64,000 nucleotides of DNA from Planobispora longispora (GCF_016863135.1 NZ_BOOH01000064.1:35113-99112); one strand, 5' to 3'. Counted from the stretch's first letter, positions 16,018 through 24,781 are shown. The notes: generated by a model not told the origin, from the sequence alone. Numbers and translations: made by a program.

Positions 16018-16940
16018 AGCCGGGCCGCCAGCTCCCGGACGTGCTCGACCAGCTCGGCCGGCTCGTGCACGGTGAAGGGGAAGCCGAGCAGGCCGACGGT
16101 GAGGGCGAGCCACTCCAGGGAGTCGGCGCCGCTGCGCAGCAGGCAGCGGTCCTCCCCCGCCGGTTCCAGCACGGTCCCCGGGCCGGGGTAGCGGTCGGCG
16201 ACGGCCGCGAGCGGCGCGTGCACGGTCACCACCGCCCGGTAGCGGGTGATCGGAGCGGTGATCGACTCCTCGACGTACCCGGGCGGCGGCTCGCGCGGGG
16301 CGGAGCGCACCCCGACGGCCAGCGGCCGCGAGAGCCGGTCCACCCGGAAGGTCCGCCACTCCTCCCGCCCGGTGTCCCAGGCGACGAGATACCAGCGCCG
16401 CCCGGTGGACACCAGCCGGTACGGCTCCACCAGGCGGCCGGTCACGGCGCCGTCGCGGCTGCGGTAGCCGAACCGCAGCCGTTCGTGGTCCCGGCAGGCC
16501 TGGGCCAGCGTCGCCAGGGTGCCGGGCTCGACGGTGGGCCAGGCCCCCTGGATGGTCACCGTCTGGGTCTGCAGGGTGTTGACCCGGCGGCGCAGCCGGG
16601 AGGGCAGGACCTGCTCCAGCTTGGCCAGGGCGCGGGCGGAGGTCTCCTCGATCCCGGCCACCGTGCCGCTCGCCGCCGTGCGCAGGCCCACCGCGATGGC
16701 CACGGCCTCGTCGTCGTCGAGCAGGAGCGGCGGCATCGCGGTCCCGGCCTCCAGCCGGTATCCCCCGGCGGGGCCGGTCGTCGCGCGGACCGGGTAGCCG
16801 AGTTCCCGCAGGCGGTCGATGTCGCGGCGGAGCGTGCGCGGGCTCACCCCGAGCCGCCCGGCGAGCTCCGGTCCCGGCCACTCGCGGCGGCCCTGCAGCA
16901 GGGAGAGCAGTCGCAGCACGCGTCCCGTGGTGTCGGCCAT
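15915..16940 (-). CDS. WYL-domain HTH transcriptional regulator (YafY-like)
   Basis: A 341-aa protein from ATG 16940, which is preceded by GGAGG. The N-terminal HTH_11 winged helix reads L-G-V-S-P-R-T-L-R-R-D-I-D-R-L. The WYL domain (about 140-215) contains R-L-V-E-P-Y-R-L-V-S-T-G-R-R-W-Y-L-V-A-W, with W-Y-L in place, and a WCX ligand-binding region follows. The family senses small ligands or nucleic acids. The gene is divergent from the UvrA-like gene with only 64 bp between starts, so it probably controls that gene and itself. Its low-complexity C-terminus overlaps the convergent DUF2087 gene. Confidence 0.88.
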   Translation of the reverse strand: MADTTGRVLRLLSLLQGRREWPGPELAGRLGVSPRTLRRDIDRLRELGYPVRATTGPAGGYRLEAGTAMPPLLLDDDEAVAIAVGLRTAASGTVAGIEETSARALAKLEQVLPSRLRRRVNTLQTQTVTIQGAWPTVEPGTLATLAQACRDHERLRFGYRSRDGAVTGRLVEPYRLVSTGRRWYLVAWDTGREEWRTFRVDRLSRPLAVGVRSAPREPPPGYVEESITAPITRYRAVVTVHAPLAAVADRYPGPGTVLEPAGEDRCLLRSGADSLEWLALTVGLLGFPFTVHEPAELVEHVRELAARLQASAPPERPPGTPPETLPDGSPGETCTAPPLRQ

Positions 16941-17004
16941 GTCCTCCACGATGCCACCGGTTGCGGCCGGGAACTGGCCTAAACCCTCGCTAGCGTCGAG
17001 ACAC

Positions 17005-19383
17005 ATGAGCTACATCGAGATCACCGGCGCCCGCGAGAACAACCTCAAGAACGTCTCGCTGAAGATCCCCAAGAGGCAGATCACGGTCTTCACCGGCGTG
17101 TCGGGTTCCGGCAAGTCGTCCCTGGTGTTCGACACGATCGCCGCGGAGTCGCAACGGCAGCTCAACGAGACCTTCACCGCCTTCGTCCGCAACCGCCTGC
17201 CCCGCTACGGCAGGCCGGACGCCGACGCCCTGGAGAACCTCTCCCCCGCGGTCGTGGTCGGCCAGCGCCGCCTGGGCGGGAACTCCCGCTCCACGGTCGG
17301 CACGATCACCGACGTCTACGCGCTGCTGCGCCTGCTCTACTCGCGCGTCGGCCGGCCGCACGCCGGGTTCTCCAACGCCTTCTCCTTCAACGATCCGGCC
17401 GGGATGTGCCCGGAGTGCGAGGGGGTCGGCAAGAAGATCGCCCTGGACCTGGACCGGGCGCTGGACAGGTCCAGGGCGCTCAACGAGGGCGCGATCCTGC
17501 TGCCGAACTTCGGGGTCGGCACCTGGTACTGGAAGACGTACGCGCTGTCGGGGCTGTTCGACAACGACAAGCCCCTGCGGGACTACACCGGGGCCGAATG
17601 GGAGCTGCTGCTGCGCGGCCGGGGGCCGGACGTCAGATTCGAGACGAAGGGCGGCCCGGTCCACCAGAAGTTCGAGGGCCTGCTCGACAAGTTCGACCGG
17701 CTCTACATCAAACGGGACATCGACACGATGTCCAACCGGGAGGCGCTGTTCCGCTTCGTCTCCGACGAGGTCTGCCCGCTGTGCGCGGGGGCCAGGCTCA
17801 ACCAGGCCGCGCTGTCCAGCAAGATCGGCGGGCGCTCCATCGCCGAGCTGGCGGCGATGGAGATCCGACTGCTGGTCGACGTGGTCGCGGAGATCACCGA
17901 ACCGGTGGCGGCGACGATGGTCGAGGCCCTGCTGGACCGGTTGCGGCACCTGATCTCCATCGGGCTCGGATATCTCACCCTGAACCGGGAGACGTCCACC
18001 CTGTCGGGCGGCGAGTCGCAGCGCGTCAAGCTGGTGCGGCACCTGGGCAGCAGCCTGGCGGACATGACGTACGTCTTCGACGAGCCGACCGTCGGCCTGC
18101 ACCCCCGTGACGTGTCCCGCATGAACGACCTGCTGCGCGAGCTGCGGGACAAGGGCAACACGGTGCTCGTGGTGGAGCACGACCGCGACGTCATCGCGAT
18201 CGCCGACCACGTGGTGGACGTCGGCCCGGGGGCCGGCGGGGACGGGGGCGAGATCGTCTACGAGGGCGACGTCTCCGGCCTGTACCGGGCCGCCGGCCTC
18301 ACCGGCGGGCACCTGCGCCGCGATCCCCCGGTCAAGCGGGACTTCCGCGAGCCGACCGGCTGGCTGACCGTCGCCGGCGCCACCGCGCACAACCTCAAGG
18401 ACGTCACGGTCTCCTTCCCCACCGGCGTCCTGACCGTGGTCACCGGAGTGGCGGGCTCCGGCAAGAGCACGCTGGTCGGCGAGGTGTTCCTGGCCCGGTA
18501 CCCGCAGTCCGTGGCCGTGGACCAGTCGGGGGTCTCCACCTCGATCCGCTCCAGCCCCGCCACCTACACCGGCCTGATGGACGACGTCCGCCGCCTGTTC
18601 GCCAAGGCCTGCGGCGTCAGCCCCTCCCTGTTCAGCTTCAACTCCGCGGGCGCCTGCCCGCGGTGCCAGGGGCTCGGGCTCATCTACACGGACCTGGCGT
18701 TCATGGAGGGCGTGACGTCGGTCTGCGAGGCGTGCGAGGGACGGCGTTTCCGGGAGGAGGTGCTCGCCCACCGGCTGCGCGGCAGGTCCGTCCACGAGGT
18801 GCTGGAGATGACGGTGGGCGAGGCGGCGGGCTTCTTCACCGAGCCCCGGCCGCTGCGCACGCTGCGCGCGCTGGAGGAGGTGGGCCTGGGTTATCTCACG
18901 CTCGGCCAGCCGCTGAGCACCCTGTCGGGCGGCGAGTGCCAGCGCATCAAGCTCGCCGCGGAACTGCGCAAGAAGGGCGGCGTCTACGTGATGGACGAGC
19001 CGACCACGGGGCTGCACATGGCGGACGTCGAGCACCTGATCGCCGTCATGGACAAGCTGGTGGACGGGGGGAACACGGTCATCGTGATCGAGCACGACCT
19101 CGACGTCGTCAAGAGCGCCGACTGGGTGATCGACCTCGGCCCCGACGGCGGCGACCTGGGCGGCTCCGTCGTCTTCGAGGGCACGCCCGAGCGGTTGCTG
19201 CGGGCCCGGGACTCCCTGACCGCCGAACACCTCCGCCGCGACCTCGCCCGGCGGCCGCAGGGCGAGGTCCCGGCGGCGGGGTCACCGCGTCCGGATGACG
19301 GCCGAGCCCCGCTCAGCCGTAGTACTTCTTCGCGCCGTCGTGCAGCGGGACCGGGTCGGTCGTCGGCGCCTTCTCACGGGTGA
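17005..19383 (+). CDS. UvrA-like tandem ABC ATPase (UvrA paralogue / DrrC-type)
   Basis: A 792-aa protein with two ABC-ATPase halves of UvrA type. First Walker A G-V-S-G-S-G-K-S-S (about 31-39), Zn-finger remnants C-P-E-C and C-P-L-C, signature L-S-G-G-E-S-Q-R-V-K-L (about 332). Second Walker A G-V-A-G-S-G-K-S-T (about 481), zinc cysteines C-P-R-C and C-E-A-C, signature L-S-G-G-E-C-Q-R-I-K-L (about 638). True UvrA is about 950 aa; this one is shorter in the region that binds UvrB. Such paralogues include the DrrC protein, which protects against DNA-binding drugs. The ATG has no clear Shine-Dalgarno site. Divergence from the WYL gene suggests an inducible DNA-protection function. Confidence 0.88.
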   Translation: MSYIEITGARENNLKNVSLKIPKRQITVFTGVSGSGKSSLVFDTIAAESQRQLNETFTAFVRNRLPRYGRPDADALENLSPAVVVGQRRLGGNSRSTVGTITDVYALLRLLYSRVGRPHAGFSNAFSFNDPAGMCPECEGVGKKIALDLDRALDRSRALNEGAILLPNFGVGTWYWKTYALSGLFDNDKPLRDYTGAEWELLLRGRGPDVRFETKGGPVHQKFEGLLDKFDRLYIKRDIDTMSNREALFRFVSDEVCPLCAGARLNQAALSSKIGGRSIAELAAMEIRLLVDVVAEITEPVAATMVEALLDRLRHLISIGLGYLTLNRETSTLSGGESQRVKLVRHLGSSLADMTYVFDEPTVGLHPRDVSRMNDLLRELRDKGNTVLVVEHDRDVIAIADHVVDVGPGAGGDGGEIVYEGDVSGLYRAAGLTGGHLRRDPPVKRDFREPTGWLTVAGATAHNLKDVTVSFPTGVLTVVTGVAGSGKSTLVGEVFLARYPQSVAVDQSGVSTSIRSSPATYTGLMDDVRRLFAKACGVSPSLFSFNSAGACPRCQGLGLIYTDLAFMEGVTSVCEACEGRRFREEVLAHRLRGRSVHEVLEMTVGEAAGFFTEPRPLRTLRALEEVGLGYLTLGQPLSTLSGGECQRIKLAAELRKKGGVYVMDEPTTGLHMADVEHLIAVMDKLVDGGNTVIVIEHDLDVVKSADWVIDLGPDGGDLGGSVVFEGTPERLLRARDSLTAEHLRRDLARRPQGEVPAAGSPRPDDGRAPLSRSTSSRRRAAGPGRSSAPSHG

Positions 19384-20284
19384 TGCTCTTGGCCGAGGGG
19401 TGGACCTTCTCCAGATCCGCCTTGCGGTCGAAGAGCAGCTTGGTCAGGCTCTCCGCGAGCGCCGCGTCCATCGCCGAGTTCACCACGAGCAGGTTGGGGA
19501 CCACGATCGTGGGCACGTCGGCCGGGGTGGAGTAGACGTCCTTGCCGATCGTGCCCTGCGCGTAGACCTGGCCGTGCCCGGCCTGCATCTTCGGCAGGGA
19601 GGCGTCGAGCGGGACGAAGGCGACCTTCTCCTTCATGCTGGTGAACAGGTCGGTGATGCCCGGGGTGGGCAGGCCGCCCGACCAGATCAGCGCGTCCAGG
19701 CTGCCGTCCTTCATGCCCTGCACGCTCTCGGGCAGGCCCAGGGACTGGCGGGTGACGTCCTTGTCGGGGTCGAGCCCCGCCGCCTCCAGCAGGCGCAGCG
19801 CGATGACCTCGGTGCCGGAGTTCGGCGAACCGGTGGAGACCCGCTTGCCCTTGAGGTCGGCGATGGACTTCACGTTCGCCTCGGTGGTGGCGACGACCTG
19901 GGTGGAGTTGTCGTACAGCCGGGCGATGGCGCGGATCGGCTGCGGCGAGGTGAACGCCCCCTTGCCCGCGATCGCGTCGGCCGCCGAGTCGGCGAGGGTG
20001 AAGGCGATGTCGGAGTCGCCCCGGACGACGCGCTGGATGTTCTCCACCGAGGCGCCGGTCGCCTCGGCCGTCGCCTGGTAGCCGGGGAGGTTCTTGTTGA
20101 TCTGGTCGGCCAGGCCGCCGCCGAGGACGTAGTAGACGCCGGTGGTGTTGCCGGTGGCGATCGACAGGCGCTTGCCCCCGTCGCCGGCCGCCGTCCGGTC
20201 GGCGGTCTGTTCGGCGGACCGGTCGCCGCCGCAGGCGCTGAGCGCCAGGATCCCGGCGGCCAGCAGGACGGTGAGACGTCTCAT
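19313..20284 (-). CDS. TAXI-family TRAP transporter solute-binding lipoprotein
   Basis: A 323-aa protein with a lipoprotein signal peptide (hydrophobic stretch ending L-S-A-C-G-G), so it should be anchored outside the membrane. The mature part begins with I-A-T-G-N-T-T-G-V-Y-Y-V-L-G-G-G-L-A, the characteristic start of TAXI (TRAP-associated extracytoplasmic immunogenic) receptors. Family members bind small organic acids. It follows the fused permease gene by 75 bp on the same strand. Its 3' end overlaps the convergent UvrA-like gene by 71 bp. Confidence 0.93.
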   Translation of the reverse strand: MRRLTVLLAAGILALSACGGDRSAEQTADRTAAGDGGKRLSIATGNTTGVYYVLGGGLADQINKNLPGYQATAEATGASVENIQRVVRGDSDIAFTLADSAADAIAGKGAFTSPQPIRAIARLYDNSTQVVATTEANVKSIADLKGKRVSTGSPNSGTEVIALRLLEAAGLDPDKDVTRQSLGLPESVQGMKDGSLDALIWSGGLPTPGITDLFTSMKEKVAFVPLDASLPKMQAGHGQVYAQGTIGKDVYSTPADVPTIVVPNLLVVNSAMDAALAESLTKLLFDRKADLEKVHPSAKSITREKAPTTDPVPLHDGAKKYYG

Positions 20285-20359
20285 GATCGAACCTCTCGTT
20301 TCACGGGAGAAGTCCTCCCAGGGGTGTCGTGAGGATGTTCTTCGAGCGGTCTATGAGGT

Positions 20360-22435
20360 CTATGAGGTCTGTGAAGGGCCTTCCTGCGGGGCGCCTTCGC
20401 GCGGCTCTCCCTGCGGCGGGCGCGGCTCTCCCTGTGAGGTGTACGGCTCCTCCTGCGGCGGGCGCGGCTCCCCCCGTGACGGGTGCGCCTCCCGCCCGGA
20501 GTCGGGCGGGGCGAACCTGCGCAGCACCAGGTGGAGGACCGCCGCCAGGACGAGCACGCCCGCCCCGGCCAGCACGGGCCAGGGCGACAGGAACAGCAGC
20601 AGGACGGCGGCCGCGCCGCACAGCGCCCGGACGGGCGCCCCGGACCGGCCCGGCGGCCAGCCGCCGGTGGCCGCGGCCAGCGCGGCCACGGCCAGCGCCG
20701 ACACCCCGGCGGCGAACAGGATCTCCCCCGCCGAGCCCTGGGCGAGCAGGCCCGCGCCCGCGGGCGTCAGCACGAAGGCGAAGGGCACCAGGAAGGCGGG
20801 GAGGGTGTACTTCCAGGTGGCGAGCATGGTGCGGTAGGCGTTGCCGCCCGTGATGGCGGAGGCGGCGAAGGCCGACAGCGCCGTCGGCGGGCTCACCTCC
20901 GACAACACCGCGTAGTAGAAGATGAACATGTAGGTCTCGGCGTCGCTCACGCCGAGGTCCTTCAGCGCGGGCGCGATGATGACCGCGGCGATCACGAAGG
21001 ACGCGGTCACCGGCACGGCGAGGCCGAGCAGGAGCACCGCCAGCGCGCACATCAGCGCGGTGACCGCGAGCACCCCGCCGGAGACCCCGACGATCAGCGA
21101 ACTGGCCTTGAGTCCCAGCCCGGTGAGCGTGACGACGGCGACGATCATCCCGGCGGCGGCGCAGGTGGCCGCGACCGGCAGCACCCCCAGGGCGCCCGCG
21201 GCCAGCGCGCGGGCCGCCCGGCGGGGCGTGAGCCGGTGCTCGCGGTCGAGGAAGGAGAGCGCGAAGGCCAGGAGCGTGGCGTACACCACCGCGCGGAACG
21301 GCGACTGGCCCAGTGCCATCAGCGCGACGATGACGAACAGCGAGCTGAAGTGGTAGCCGAAGCGCCGCAGCAGCGGCCCCAGGCGCGGCGCGTCGATGGC
21401 GACGGCGTGCGTGCCGTACCGGCGGGCGTCGATCTCGATCGCCAGGAAGATCCCCAGGTAGTACAGGAGGGTGGGGATCAGGGCGTAGATCAGCACCGTC
21501 AGGTAGCCGACCTCCATGTACTCGGCGATGATGAACGCCGCCGCGCCCAGCGTGGGCGGGGACAGGATCGCCCCGATGCCCGCCGCGGCGAGCACTCCCC
21601 CGCCCTGCTCGCGCGGGTAGCCCGCGCGGCGCAGGATCGGCCAGGCGACGCTGCCGACGCTCACCGTCGTCGCGACCCCGGAGCCGCTGACCGTGCCGAG
21701 CAGGAAGCCCGCCAGGGTCACCGTACGGCCCGGCGCGGCCCGCGAGCGCCGGAACGCCGCCAGCGAGACGTCCACGAAGAACCGCCCCGCGCCGGAGTGG
21801 TCGAGGACGGCCCCGTAGATCGTGAACAGGATGATGTAGGTCGCCGCGACGTCCAGCGGCACGCCGTACACCCCGTCGGTGCCCATGACGAACGAGGCGA
21901 GGATCCGGTCGATGTCGTAGCCGCGGTGCCCGAGCAGCCAGTCGAAGGGCAGGTAGCCGCCGTAGTAGGCGTAGGCCAGGAACACCAGGCAGACCGCGGG
22001 CAGGATCCAGCCGACGGTCCGGCGGCACGCCTCCAGGATCAGCAGGCAGATGACCGCCCCGGCGACCGTGTCGAGGACGGTGGGGTCGAACGTGCGCCGG
22101 ATGAAGTCGTCGAAGACCACCAGCGGGTAGGCGCACGCCGCCAGGGAGAGCGCGGCCAGCGCCCAGTCGGCGGCGCCCGGCCCGTTTCCGCTCCGCCGCC
22201 GGGGCTTGTAGCAGACGAAGACGAGCGGGAGCACGACCGCCAGGAAGAGCATGCGGTACGGCAGGACGGAGCCGGGGAAGAACGTCCACCACAGCACGTA
22301 GACCGACAGGCCCAGCGCGATCAGGGTGACGGCCCTGGAGAGCGTGCCGGACAGGTGCCGGGCGGGCCGCTCGGCGTCGAACTCCGCGATGAGCGCCTCG
22401 GGTGAGGGCGGAGGTGCCGCTGTGGTGCCCGTCAA
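20360..22435 (-). CDS. TRAP transporter fused 4TM/12TM permease
   Basis: A 691-aa membrane protein that joins the small (DctQ-like) and large (DctM-like) TRAP subunits, as is usual with TAXI receptors. The large part has conserved G-T-V-S-G-S-G-V-A-T-T-V-S and I-G-A-I-L-S-P-P-T-L-G-A-A-A-F motifs. The transporter uses a cation gradient. The last 45 or so residues are a hydrophilic low-complexity tail with repeated G-E-P-R-P-P-Q units, unlike the usual family end. It lies upstream of its receptor gene. Confidence 0.92.
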   Translation of the reverse strand: MTGTTAAPPPSPEALIAEFDAERPARHLSGTLSRAVTLIALGLSVYVLWWTFFPGSVLPYRMLFLAVVLPLVFVCYKPRRRSGNGPGAADWALAALSLAACAYPLVVFDDFIRRTFDPTVLDTVAGAVICLLILEACRRTVGWILPAVCLVFLAYAYYGGYLPFDWLLGHRGYDIDRILASFVMGTDGVYGVPLDVAATYIILFTIYGAVLDHSGAGRFFVDVSLAAFRRSRAAPGRTVTLAGFLLGTVSGSGVATTVSVGSVAWPILRRAGYPREQGGGVLAAAGIGAILSPPTLGAAAFIIAEYMEVGYLTVLIYALIPTLLYYLGIFLAIEIDARRYGTHAVAIDAPRLGPLLRRFGYHFSSLFVIVALMALGQSPFRAVVYATLLAFALSFLDREHRLTPRRAARALAAGALGVLPVAATCAAAGMIVAVVTLTGLGLKASSLIVGVSGGVLAVTALMCALAVLLLGLAVPVTASFVIAAVIIAPALKDLGVSDAETYMFIFYYAVLSEVSPPTALSAFAASAITGGNAYRTMLATWKYTLPAFLVPFAFVLTPAGAGLLAQGSAGEILFAAGVSALAVAALAAATGGWPPGRSGAPVRALCGAAAVLLLFLSPWPVLAGAGVLVLAAVLHLVLRRFAPPDSGREAHPSRGEPRPPQEEPYTSQGEPRPPQGEPREGAPQEGPSQTS

Positions 22436-22504
22436 ACGCCGCTCCCCGGATGAGCCGCCATGTCGTTGACGGCACCGTATCCGGGTGGTTGACGCGGCTT
22501 CGTC

Positions 22505-22537
22505 AGAAAAAGATCACAGTATCATCACTATGATCGT
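22505..22537 (-). promoter_or_regulatory. AT-rich imperfect dyad upstream of the TRAP genes
   Basis: An unusually AT-rich patch centres on an imperfect inverted repeat at 22512-22535 (GATCACAGTATC facing ATCACTATGATC on the plus strand), about 80 bp before the permease start. It is a candidate promoter or repressor site for the transporter. No exact -35/-10 pair is clear. Confidence 0.35.
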
Positions 22538-22602
22538 TTCCAGGCTCGCGGGGTCGCCGCCCGCGGCGTCTCCCGCCGCGTCTCCCCGCCCGCGGCTTCC
22601 CG

Positions 22603-23727
22603 TCAGCCGCCCGAGGTGTCGAGCTCGGCGTCCGCGCAGGGCACGGCGAGGTCGTAGGGGTCGTCCAGCCAGCCGGCGGGCAGGTGCACGCGGTCCCGGG
22701 CGTGGGTCTTGCCGCGCGGGGTGTCCGTCACCCCGTCCGGCCAGGGCTGCGCGGCGTCCAGCTCGGCCAGGCCCCCGCGCAGCTCGGCGAGGGTGTTCGA
22801 GGTGGCCAGGCGGCGGCGCAGGTCGGCGCCGGCGACGAAGCCCTTGAGGTACCAGCCGACGTGCTTGCGGAAGTCGGCCACGGCGTGCTGCTCGCTGCCG
22901 AAGCTCTCGGCCAGCAGCGTGGCGTGCCGGTCCATGGTCGCGGCGACCTCGCCCAGCGACGGCCGGGCCCGCTCGGCGCTCCCCTCGCACACGGCGGCCA
23001 GGTCGCGGAAGAGCCAGGGGCGGCCCAGGCAGCCCCGGCCCACCACGACCCCGTCGCACCCGGTCGACTCCATCATCCGCAGCGCGTCGTCGGCGCTCCA
23101 GATGTCACCGTTGCCGAGCACCGGGATCTCGGTGACCGCCTCCTTCAGCCGCGCGATCGCCTCCCAGTCGGCCGTCCCGCCGTAGTGCTGGATCGCGGTG
23201 CGGCCGTGCAGCGCGACCGCGGCGATCCCCTCCTCCACGGCGATCCGCCCGGCGTCCAGGTAGGTCAGGTGGTCGTCGTCGATGCCCTTGCGCATCTTCA
23301 TGGTCACCGGGAGCGTCCCGGCGTTGCGCACGGCCTCGCGCAGGATGGCGCGGAGCAGGTTCCGCTTGTACGGCAGCGCGGACCCGCCGCCGCGCCGGGT
23401 CACCTTGGGCACCGGGCAGCCGAAGTTGAGGTCGACGTGGTCGGCCAGGCCCTCCTCGGCGACCATCCGCACGGCCCGGCCGACGGTGACCGGGTCGACC
23501 CCGTACAGCTGGATGCTCCGGAACTTCTCCTCCGGCGCGAAGCGGATCATCTTGAGGGTCTTGGCGTTCCGCTCCACCAGCGCCCGCGTCGTGATCATCT
23601 CGCAGACGAACAGCCCGCCGCCCTGCTCCCGGCAGAGCGTGCGGAAGGGCGCGTTGGTGATCCCCGCCATGGGCGCGAGGACGACCGGCGGCCAGACCTC
23701 CAGCGAACCCAGCTTCAACGACTCCAC
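22603..23727 (-). CDS. dusB: tRNA-dihydrouridine synthase (DusB-like)
   Basis: A 374-aa FMN enzyme that reduces uridine in tRNA D-loops. Signature residues are A-P-M-A-G-I-T-N-A-P-F-R near the N-terminus, the catalytic Cys in D-L-N-F-G-C-P-V-P-K-V, A-L-H-G-R-T-A, and the FMN-phosphate motif G-N-G-D-I-W followed by V-V-G-R-G-C-L-G-R-P-W-L-F. It starts with GTG and lacks a clear Shine-Dalgarno site. The gene is divergent from a tRNA pair but is a housekeeping gene. The symbol follows actinobacterial usage; the exact subfamily was assigned by eye. Confidence 0.93.
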   Translation of the reverse strand: MESLKLGSLEVWPPVVLAPMAGITNAPFRTLCREQGGGLFVCEMITTRALVERNAKTLKMIRFAPEEKFRSIQLYGVDPVTVGRAVRMVAEEGLADHVDLNFGCPVPKVTRRGGGSALPYKRNLLRAILREAVRNAGTLPVTMKMRKGIDDDHLTYLDAGRIAVEEGIAAVALHGRTAIQHYGGTADWEAIARLKEAVTEIPVLGNGDIWSADDALRMMESTGCDGVVVGRGCLGRPWLFRDLAAVCEGSAERARPSLGEVAATMDRHATLLAESFGSEQHAVADFRKHVGWYLKGFVAGADLRRRLATSNTLAELRGGLAELDAAQPWPDGVTDTPRGKTHARDRVHLPAGWLDDPYDLAVPCADAELDTSGG

Positions 23728-23815
23728 CCGGAGTTTCTACCGCACCCGGCCGAGTGGGACGAACCGGTTCCCGGTGACGGGACCGGCGCGGGGAGACGCG
23801 CAGGGGAAGGCGCGG

Positions 23816-23846
23816 TTACACACCTGGCCGGAAAACCCGCTAGAGT
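23816..23846 (+). promoter_or_regulatory. candidate promoter of the tRNA-Gly/tRNA-Val unit
   Basis: TTACAC (23816-23821) and TAGAGT (23841-23846) resemble -35 and -10 boxes, with a 19-base spacer that is slightly long. They lie about 40 bp upstream of tRNA-Gly. Confidence 0.4.
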
Positions 23847-23886
23847 TCTCTCGTCGCCGCGGGGCGGAAACGCCCGGCGGAAACAC

Positions 23887-23958
23887 GCGGAAGTGGCTCA
23901 GGGGTAGAGCATCACCTTGCCAAGGTGAGGGTCGCGGGTTCGAATCCCGTCTTCCGCT
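23887..23958 (+). tRNA. tRNA-Gly (GCC)
   Basis: A cloverleaf can be folded by eye. The acceptor stem GCGGAAG pairs with CTTCCGC, the D arm is GCTC...GAGC, the anticodon loop is TTGCCAA with anticodon GCC, and the T arm contains GGTTCGAATCC. The discriminator is T and no CCA is encoded. Confidence 0.96.
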
Positions 23959-23972
23959 CTGGATTCACCCGA

Positions 23973-24047
23973 GGACGATTAGCTCAGCGGGAGAGCGCTT
24001 CCCTGACACGGAAGAGGTCACAGGTTCAATCCCTGTATCGTCCACCA
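23973..24047 (+). tRNA. tRNA-Val (GAC)
   Basis: The acceptor stem GGACGAT pairs with ATCGTCC, the anticodon stem CTTCC/GGAAG encloses CTGACAC with anticodon GAC, and the T arm contains GGTTCAATCC. The CCA end is encoded. It is 14 bases downstream of tRNA-Gly and very likely co-transcribed. Confidence 0.96.
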
Positions 24048-24091
24048 CGCTCCAGGACAGGCCAGGCCCGACCTGGTCGGACAGGAGACGA

Positions 24092-24135
24092 AGCCCCAGC
24101 TCGCGGTCTTGATCGTGAGACTGGGGCTTTTGTTG
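24092..24135 (+). terminator. Rho-independent terminator after the tRNAs
   Basis: AGCCCCAG (24092-24099) pairs with CTGGGGCT (24121-24128) and is followed by a T-rich run (TTTTGTTGTT). The loop is 21 bases and contains a further weak inverted repeat. Confidence 0.82.
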
Positions 24136-24143
24136 TTCCTGAT

Positions 24144-24194
24144 CGTTCCGGGGTGCCGCCGGCACCGGTGCCGGCGTCGCGCCGGCCCGGAACG
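24144..24194. other. nested palindrome (cruciform-like element)
   Basis: A perfect 18-bp palindrome (GCCGGCACC at 24158-24166, then GGTGCCGGC at 24167-24175) lies inside an outer 9-bp inverted repeat, CGTTCCGGG (24144-24152) and CCCGGAACG (24186-24194). It is separate from the tRNA terminator. Function unknown. Confidence 0.6.
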
Positions 24195-24271
24195 CATTCG
24201 GCGCGGCGGCCCGGCTGCTGCGACCCGCCGAGTCCGAACCGCTCCCGTGGGAGCGGGCGATCGTGCGCGCC

Positions 24272-24499
24272 TCATCGCCCTTGTAGTCCCTGCTTCCCGC
24301 GCGCCTGCGTCCCGGGTGGCAGGGGGACGCCCTCCGGCACGGGCTCGGCGGGCGTCGCGGGAACCGTGGCCCGCTCGGCGGACAGCCGCACGCGGCCGGC
24401 GGAGTAGGTCCCGCCCGGCGCGGTCCCCGTCTTCTGGACCCCTGTGCTGCCGCACGCCGCGAGCATCAACACCAGAGCGACGACCCAACTCCGTCTCAT
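24272..24499 (-). CDS. small putative lipoprotein (75 aa)
   Basis: M-R-R-S-W followed by a hydrophobic stretch ending L-M-L-A-A-C-G-S is a lipoprotein signal peptide with the lipobox Cys near residue 17. The mature part is about 58 residues, rich in Pro, Gly and Thr, with no recognised domain. The start is chosen for the signal peptide; only a weak GGGG site precedes it. I do not recognise the family. Confidence 0.5.
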   Translation of the reverse strand: MRRSWVVALVLMLAACGSTGVQKTGTAPGGTYSAGRVRLSAERATVPATPAEPVPEGVPLPPGTQARGKQGLQGR

Positions 24500-24564
24500 A
24501 CCCCTGAAACGATCACCTTCGGCGCGCGGTTCAGGCGGTGGGGAAGAACTTGAGACGGGCGGGT

Positions 24565-24660
24565 GGCGCCGCGACGGTGTCCGGCGGGGCATCGCGCATA
24601 GGTTCGGCGCCGCGACGGTGTCCGGCAGGGCGTCACGCACGGGCTCGGCGCCGCGGTCAG
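24565..24660. repeat. 41-bp tandem repeat (about 2.3 copies)
   Basis: Units start at 24565, 24606 and 24647 with GGCGCCGCGACGGTGTCCGG in the first two and a shortened third. The repeat fills most of the 282-bp gap between the small lipoprotein gene and the substrate-binding-protein gene. I see no coding sense in it. Confidence 0.75.
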
Positions 24661-24781
24661 CGATCATGGGACGGGGCGCCGGAGGCAGCCGTTCCCGGCT
24701 CGGCTACTCTCGGCGCCACCGACGTTCATTCTGTGATTCGGGCGAGCCGCGGCCGAATCGTCACCCGGGAGACGCCACCGC

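Noticed and set aside
23965..24165. Minus-strand reading frame across tRNA-Val ending in a T-G-I-E-P-V-T-S-S-V-type peptide
   Set aside because: This is the well-known artefact of translating the antisense strand of a tRNA gene.
23887..24194. Integrated element using the tRNA pair as attachment site
   Set aside because: No integrase, excisionase or repeated tRNA 3' end is present nearby, and the neighbouring genes look chromosomal.
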